Positions 59,901 through 64,000 of a stretch of DNA of 64,000 nucleotides are shown one piece after another. The notes under the pieces were generated by a model that worked only from the letters and a program-made list of their open reading frames with translations, was not told the DNA's origin and made no database searches. Source of the DNA: Augochlora pura (taxonomy: Eukaryota; Arthropoda; Insecta; Hymenoptera; Halictidae); contig NC_135773.1 of NCBI RefSeq assembly GCF_028453695.1, positions 19,220,001 to 19,284,000 on the forward strand, given 5' to 3'. Position 1 is the first letter of the stretch, and each line of letters begins with the position of its first letter. A program made the translations under genes and the position numbers.

Positions 59901-60466
59901 ATTCTTCTACCAATCTTGCATTGTCACATTTATAAGGATCAATTGCAGATTGTAATTGAGAATGCGCCTAAATTAAAATTAGAAACAATGACTAAAAAGA
60001 AATCATGAAATTTATATGTAATTTTTTCTGAAGTACTCAAAATATTTGTCACTTTTCATAAACTCATTGATAAATTCCTGGTAGTACATTATTTGTTTCA
60101 TATAAAGGATGACACAGAAATACAATTTAGAACAAAATCAAGTACGTGTTATGTAAGTTCCATTTATTATATAGGGCGAATCCCATAAAACAGGACATCT
60201 ACATGTTTTTGTTACTATTCACATTTTTCACTTTGTGTTGGTGATTTATATAAACTACTGATCATACAAACCTCGATATTGTCTTGTGCAATGCTCTTAA
60301 AGTGTTTCAAACTTTCTGTTGTTTGAAGAAGATCAGCTAACAGTTTTTCTATCAGTGGCAACGCATCTAAAGTTATAGAATGTTTGTATCCCAAACTATC
60401 CAAATGCTTACGAACAGTTCTATACCTAACTGATACATTGTAGTCATGTTCTGTATCCATTTTCAT
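41643..60466 (-). CDS. Cep135: CEP135/Bld10-like centriolar coiled-coil protein
   Basis: The N-terminus resembles human CEP135: RKHLDSLGYKHSITLDALPL and EKLLADLLQTTESLKH (human RKRLDQLGYRQTLTVDCLPL and EKLFSDLVHTTESL). The rest is long heptad-rich coiled coil, as expected of this cartwheel-to-microtubule linker of centrioles. Exons on the minus strand: 60466-60272, 59967-59667, 59582-59350, 59189-58997, 58920-58754, 58680-58485, 58398-58207, 58146-58031, 57942-57841, 57753-57516, 57458-57363, 57265-57036, 56859-56649, 56588-56473, 43561-43282, 43189-42992, 42924-42748, 42664-42462, 42392-42261 and a last exon ending at 41643. Phases agree except for one surplus base in 57753-57516. Length is about 1264 residues (human 1140). 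The intron 56472-43562 contains a gene on the other strand. ATGs at 60466 and 60460 are both possible starts; the second has the better context. The 3' end is uncertain. Confidence 0.88.
42064..42096 (-). CDS. Cep135: Possible Cep135 microexon (11 codons)
   Basis: A segment flanked by ccaataacag and gtaaac enters and leaves in phase 2, like its neighbours, so inclusion or skipping keeps frame. It encodes IPNGSNDTVY. Evidence is only splice consensus and phase. Confidence 0.25.
43282..43561 (-). CDS. Cep135: Cep135 exon downstream of the gene-containing intron
   Basis: It completes a GA|A codon left by exon 56588-56473 and continues the coiled coil (TIEKAADQERQMRAMQLEME, later RRIQDDLAACTCEVRNM and VSEVRRAEELLNRK). 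The phase match across 12.9 kb and the continuity of coiled coil similar to the CEP135/TSGA10 C-terminal region support one gene. The plus-strand gene inside the intron argues that the two halves are not merely neighbours by assembly error, but only transcripts can prove it. Confidence 0.8.
46268..46305. mobile_element. Single end of the TAGACTG inverted-repeat family
   Basis: The sequence GCATAAAGATCCACAGTCTAG is the inverted form of the TAGACTGNGGATCTT end seen at 19998. No clear partner was found nearby, so this is probably a truncated copy. It lies in the large CEP135 intron. Confidence 0.4.
50316..50325 (+). promoter_or_regulatory. TATA-like sequence upstream of the nested gene
   Basis: TATATTTATC lies 76-85 bp before the ATG, at a distance compatible with a core promoter. 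Evidence is sequence only. Confidence 0.25.
50401..50414 (+). CDS. 14-nt first coding exon of the nested cysteine-rich gene
   Basis: The exon is ATGGAAATCACTTC followed by gtaagt. The start sits in GCCACCATGG, an ideal Kozak context. Joined to the exon at 54375 it gives MEITSALKHLLIVIW, a typical signal-peptide start, which neither exon gives alone. Confidence 0.7.
50401..56186 (+). CDS. Secreted cysteine-rich protein with CY-x-GPC repeats (DUF4789-like), nested in Cep135 intron
   Basis: Exons 50401-50414, 54375-54543, 54771-54964, 55065-55396 and 55483-56186 join in phase to 470 residues plus stop. Residues 1-24 form a signal peptide (MEITSALKHLL, then IVIWFLPLN, then VRSA); no other membrane segment is seen, so the product is probably extracellular. 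About eight repeats of CY-x(5-6)-(G)PC follow: CYKIFQIGPPC, CHSIYTRASC, CYPKFTRGPC, CYEHYTKGPC, CYQLGGIGPC, CYRLYTRGPC, CYKVGTKGPC and CYKLYTQGPC, each followed by a G-E/Q-rich segment and a CxC. The pattern resembles the arthropod DUF4789 family; the function is unknown to me. Intron 2 appears to be GC-AG. The gene lies antisense inside a 12.9-kb Cep135 intron, its stop 287 bp from the nearest Cep135 exon. The first exon rests on signal-peptide logic and phase, the others on repeat continuity. Confidence 0.82.
50415..54374 (+). other. First intron of the nested gene
   Basis: The intron is 3.96 kb. It contains a diverged inverted-repeat element (51963-52147) and an antisense 167-codon open frame (54105-53602) with no recognisable similarity. 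No other exon was supported. Confidence 0.5.
51963..52147. mobile_element. Diverged copy of the TAGACTG inverted-repeat element
   Basis: The left end TTGCTAGACTGCAGACT is followed about 170 bp later by AAAGATCCACAGT, the degenerate inverted counterpart. Spacing and ends match the element at 19993-20193. It lies in intron 1 of the nested cysteine-rich gene. Confidence 0.45.
54375..54543 (+). CDS. Second exon of the nested gene, ending at a GC donor
   Basis: It starts after tttcag and encodes the signal core, a PPPWADPSSNPC segment and DGKCYKIFQ. The only junction that keeps the CY-x-GPC pattern (CYKIFQ + IGPPCPE) requires CAG|gcaggt at 54544, a GC-AG intron. The nearby gtgctg donor would leave the wrong phase. 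Confidence 0.7.
55483..56186 (+). CDS. Terminal exon of the nested gene, four CY-x-GPC repeats
   Basis: It begins after ctccacag and reads GGIGPCLKGHHF, then repeats CYRLYTRGPC, CYKVGTKGPC and CYKLYTQGPC. It ends in a cysteine-poor tail (NENMKSINF) and TAA. It is the longest open part of the gene and the most secure. Confidence 0.9.
57516..57753 (-). CDS. Cep135: Cep135 exon with a one-base frame break
   Basis: The upstream part reads DDLWSRIRELK in the frame supplied by the preceding exon. The downstream part reads LSEKETMVDELQREKNELV. A run of five A (plus-strand T at 57720-57724) sits between them and breaks the frame; four A would give a continuous coiled coil. The exon is 238 nt, whereas both neighbours require a multiple of three. 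Alternatively splicing uses the in-frame acceptor TATCAG at 57714-57719 and starts at 57713. The exon also carries an unusual CNICKRSISCNCS cysteine cluster. Confidence 0.75.
60272..60466 (-). CDS. Cep135: Cep135 first coding exon
   Basis: Sixty-five codons ending in phase 0 at GAG|gtttgt. It holds the conserved N-terminal block that identifies the family, including LPLIEKLLADLLQTTESLKH. In CEP135 this region precedes the first coiled coil and is needed for microtubule and cartwheel contacts (family knowledge). Confidence 0.9.
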
Positions 60467-60909
60467 TAAATATATAATTAATATTTTCTCTATTATGTGT
60501 TAAATATATATTACGTGACTAATTGTTTCATTAAAAGATACATAGATAAAATCTCTCGTATAACCAAATTATTGCAATGGTGTTTCAAATTTTGTCAAGG
60601 TAATATGTCTTTTAAATTTATTTTTTTTGTTGGAAAGATCATTATTTTCTTTATCATGTAAACACATTTCGTCATTCTATTTGATCACACGCTATCAATT
60701 ATTTAATAATTAATCACTATTGCAAGCCTACTTTAACAATAGACGCGTTCGCGTCAAGCACAGATATTATTCAAAAATGTTACCAACATCAGGAAGGATA
60801 ACTGACTTATGTCAGGGACTCATTTTGGCGCCTCTTTCAAACTACAACAATATGATACAACATAGCGACAAATGTAACACAATAGCTTTGTAATTAATCA
60901 ACATTTCTC

Positions 60910-60952
60910 TTTATTACATATACATTTTTATATAGTTTATTTCTATTTTATT
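60910..60952 (-). terminator. Cluster of three poly(A) signals for Pde2
   Basis: Minus-strand AATAAA occurs at 60952-60947, 60941-60936 and 60915-60910, about 1.1 kb after the Pde2 stop. Confidence 0.45.
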
Positions 60953-61296
60953 CATATGTTATAAATGATTTTAACTCCTTCATACTCGTTCAGTTGCATC
61001 TAAAATAGAAGTATTAGTATTCAATCTATTAACAGTTCAAGTTCGCACATATTATTAGGCTTGTAAATACTTCCAAATACCGTATACATACTTCGTAATA
61101 TGACGTAAAAGATTGCTATTTTAATTATGCTTCATTATTCCTGAATATTAGAAAATGAAAATATATTTAAAAAATGTGAAGATTACTATGCTAAAGTTTT
61201 TGTCAAACTGTAAAGACCAAACTACGGTCGAGAATATTTTAAGTCTAATTAACGTTACAATGTCATTAATTGTCCTACTATAATTGTATTTTTAAT

Positions 61297-61405
61297 AAGT
61301 TTGGAATATTTCATTGTTATATGGAGATGATTCTAATAATATATATTATTTAAGTTTGGAATATTTCATTATTATATGAAGATGATTCTAATAATATATA
61401 TTATG
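61297..61405. repeat. 55-bp tandem duplication in Pde2 3' UTR
   Basis: AAGTTTGGAATATTTCATT begins at 61297 and again at 61352. The two 55-bp copies differ at only a few positions, so the duplication is recent. Confidence 0.85.
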
Positions 61406-62025
61406 TAAATATTAACGTTAAACGTGTCTCGTAAATTTGAGCAGGGAAATTTTCACGAGACTGTTATAAAAAAATTTGAATATTGCAGAAAATATTGCAT
61501 AACTTAGACTTATTATTATCCTTTAATTGCACTTACTGACAACTCCATTCTTAAAAGAGAAATATTACACTGTCATCGCATCATAACATATTAGACATAC
61601 TATAAACTTCTACTATAATTAGTCATGTACATATGTATGTATTAAAAGTTTTTGGACTATATGACATGTTGACATATTTATATTTCTACTTTAGGAACTG
61701 TGTTTTACCTTTTTCAATTTTACAATACAAGATATTGAACATCACATGACTGTATATTAAGTAAATATTGAGACAGTACATATTCAGAAAACAATAATTA
61801 TAGAATTAATAATGCACATATACATACATGTGTACATGTAACATTCGATTTAATAAATAAAATATTATTAGAACGCCAGCGTCCTTCTACCAATTAAATT
61901 TCGTTCAATGCTTACCATCTAATAAGCTCCTCTATTGCTTTCGAATTTAAAAAAATACTCGTCCTATATATTCTAAGAATTTCACTTTTTATAACAAAAA
62001 TAATATTAAATCTTTAACTCCGAAG

Positions 62026-63992
62026 TTACATCAGTTCATCTTCATTTTCATCTTGAATATGACTTTCTGTTTCTTTCAACTTTAATTTGACTATAGTGTC
62101 CGTTGCCAATTCATCGTGGCTTTGCATATAGATTTGCAGCACTTCACGCTCAAAACTAGGATCCATCAAAATAGCAATGCCTTTCATTCCTGAACGTTCG
62201 CTTTTTTGAAATATGGCTTTAGACACTTCCCACAAATCTCGATTTTCTTTTAGCACATGAACTAGTGGTTGTAGCATAGGGAATAACGTGGCAAGATTAC
62301 TAAAAAAAAGAAGGTGCAGAAGACAGTAAAATAATTTTAGAGCAACAAAGTAAGGAACCCAAGTAAGCTCAAGTACAATTACTATAGAAATATACTCACG
62401 TGAAAAGTGGAATAACTATATTTGATATAAACTGAACTTGGAGGTCTGGTATAGATGCGCGTTCTCTGTCCATCATTTCTGTAGGACATAAGCCCATACT
62501 CTTTTCTAAATCTCCTTGTGAGAAGAACTCCTCATAAATACACTCCTGAAGTACAAAGTCGGTGTTAGACAGAGTAATAATTATCTACATATGTATTATA
62601 CTTACTGCAGTCTTTTTCGAAACTGTCCAATGTTTAGTTTGATCACTGAGGTCGCAACACGTCATAAGCATTTCAAAAAATAGTTTTCGTTGTTTGGAAT
62701 CGTTTCTCACATCATTATTATTGATCATTTGGTATTGCATTTCCGCAATGCGAAGATGAGCTGCCAAGTCAGTTGCAAGAATATTATTTTTCAATAAATC
62801 CAATGCTTCATAGTATTCGTCGCTATTAAAATTTTCAAATATATTGCAACCTTCTGTATTCAAAATACACATAGTCTGCGCCAAGTGATGTCTCTGTTGA
62901 ACAATGTAAAATAGACATATTATCAAGTTGTTCCATTAACAGTTCATGGCACTTTTATCTTTGGAGATGCAAGCTTACCTCCATTACAGAACCTTCGGAA
63001 CTATAAAGACTTGCAAGTACTGTACTAGACATCATTTGAAATGAGTTATTGGTTCCTCTGTGGTCAATATCGTGACTCAAGCAAGCCACTAAGAAAACTA
63101 AAGCTTGCAAATGCGTCATGTAGTTTTCAGAAATCAAATGCAAGTTTCTAATTAGTAAATATCCAAAGTGAGTTACAGAAAATGCGTGAGGCCAATTGTG
63201 GTAAGGTGCATCCCTATATCCCTTCTTCACGTATAGTATAAACCTACATAATTTTTCAATAGATCATACATCTTTTTCTTGAAATATTTAACAACTTTAT
63301 TACCTAGCCAATGTCGATAGTTTCAGCTTCCAACGTTTAATGAGACCTAAATTATTGAACATTTTAATTGTGTAACACGGCATATCCTCATAAGGTACAC
63401 TTCGCGGTGAAAAGTGGAATTCATTAAAATCTTCTAAATCAGTCTTGAGGTCACAATTTACCAACGCTTGAACATCACTTTCCTCCACCTATAAAGAACC
63501 ATATCATTTATTAAATTATAATCTCAATAAAGTACAGTTAGTATTTGACGAGGTCCTACCATCATATGATACATCATAACTTCGTTACTTAGTATATTTC
63601 TTGCTCGAGCATCCTTCATTTTCTTGTAAATGATACTGTGCATTATAGAAAGTCCACAGTAAATGCTGAACGCAGTTGCAACTTCTTCATCAAAGACGTC
63701 AAAATATAATCCATCCTTTTTATTACAAAGCTGCGCAACACCTAAGTAGAAAACAATTGTAATAATGTATATTTGTAACAAGTAACAGATAAACGTTTTA
63801 CTCACCAACAATTCCTTTCTCATCTCTAATTGGGAAGCACAAAATATTTCTGGTTTTGAAGCCCGTAACTTCGTCTATACGACGATAGAAAAGAGGATGT
63901 TCATAAGCGTTTCTAATGTTAAGTAATTTACCAGTAGTAGCAACGTGACCTGCTATACCCTTCCCTATCGGTATTCTCATTTCTTTTACAGA
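62026..63992 (-). CDS. Pde2: PDE2-type cGMP-stimulated 3',5'-cyclic nucleotide phosphodiesterase, C-terminal part
   Basis: The enzyme hydrolyses cAMP and cGMP to 5'-monophosphates and is activated by cGMP binding to GAF-B (family knowledge). Exons on the minus strand are 63992-63806, 63741-63560, 63488-63304, 63243-62979, 62893-62606, 62545-62400 and 62299-62026, giving 508 residues plus TAA. The visible part begins inside GAF-B ([20 protein letters not shown], human [20 protein letters not shown]), including the NK-x-F-x-DE motif (CNKKDGLYF, FDEE). The complete catalytic domain follows: HNWPH (residues 200-204), SHDIDHRGTNNSF (metal-binding H242, D243), ATDLAAHLR and TCCDLSDQTK (D354). YSSEGSVME and EEFFSQGDLEKSMG match PDE2A rather than PDE5, 6 or 11. 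All splice sites are GT-AG and in phase. The tail is acidic (QDENEDELM). The gene continues beyond 64000. Confidence 0.95.
62606..63243 (-). CDS. Pde2: Pde2 catalytic core exons
   Basis: Exons 63243-62979 and 62893-62606 carry the class I phosphodiesterase signature HNxxHA and HD-x-D-H-x-x-T-N, plus the downstream metal-ligand aspartate in CCDLSD. All catalytic residues I can check are present, so the enzyme should be active. Confidence 0.94.
63560..63992 (-). CDS. Pde2: Pde2 GAF-B domain exons
   Basis: Two exons (63992-63806 and 63741-63560) join at a phase-1 intron to complete GAF-B and the linker helix. EHPLFYRRIDEVTGFKTRNI and ATAFSIYCGLSIMHSIIYKK are close to human PDE2A. The left exon's acceptor is ttttag at 63993. 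The conserved NKxnFxnDE signature of cyclic-nucleotide-binding GAF domains is intact. Confidence 0.93.
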
Positions 63993-64000
63993 CTAAAACC

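Larger units (their letters stand above)
60467..62025 (-). other. Pde2 3' UTR and Cep135 upstream region
   Basis: The 1.56 kb between the Pde2 stop and the Cep135 start are AT-rich and without a gene. The right part is probably Pde2 3' UTR, up to a cluster of minus-strand poly(A) signals at 60910-60952. The remaining 450 bp must hold the Cep135 promoter. A 55-bp tandem duplication lies at 61297-61405. Confidence 0.6.

Overview
This is an animal, almost certainly insect, genomic window. It is AT-rich, its genes are split by GT-AG introns, and its proteins read as clear orthologues of insect and vertebrate genes. Gene content, the AT-rich background with scattered CpG-rich patches, and short mariner-like inverted-repeat elements suggest a hymenopteran (bee- or ant-like). 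That placement is an inference. No bacterial operon, CRISPR array, rRNA or convincing tRNA was seen.

Layout. (1) 1-33493, plus strand: the BAP170/ARID2 orthologue, a subunit of the PBAP (SWI/SNF) chromatin remodeller. Fourteen coding exons are visible (1790 codons before the stop). The exon(s) for the first half of the ARID domain were not found and probably lie upstream of the window. The first three introns are large and carry CpG-rich low-complexity patches, a mariner-like MITE, a second inverted-repeat element and a decayed 24-bp minisatellite. (2) 33494-38680: BAP170 3' UTR and intergenic DNA with GA and AT microsatellites. (3) 38681-41257, minus: a single-exon 858-codon ORF of unknown function. 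(4) 41643-60466, minus: a CEP135/Bld10-type centriolar coiled-coil gene of about 20 exons. Its 12.9-kb intron (43562-56472) contains, on the opposite strand, (5) a secreted cysteine-rich gene (50401-56186, 470 aa) made of repeated CY-x(5-6)-GPC units and resembling the arthropod DUF4789 family. (6) 62026-63992, minus: the 3' part of a PDE2-type cGMP-stimulated phosphodiesterase (end of GAF-B plus the whole catalytic domain), running off the right edge.

The genes have no obvious common pathway: chromatin remodelling, centriole assembly, an extracellular cysteine-rich protein and cyclic-nucleotide breakdown. The main architectural interest is the antisense nested gene, which has a 14-nt first coding exon and an apparent GC-AG intron. 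Also notable are a one-base frame break in a CEP135 exon, the unresolved CEP135 3' end next to the unknown ORF, and the repeat landscape of the BAP170 introns. Exon boundaries were deduced by hand from splice consensus, reading phase and remembered family similarity; no alignment or transcript data were used.
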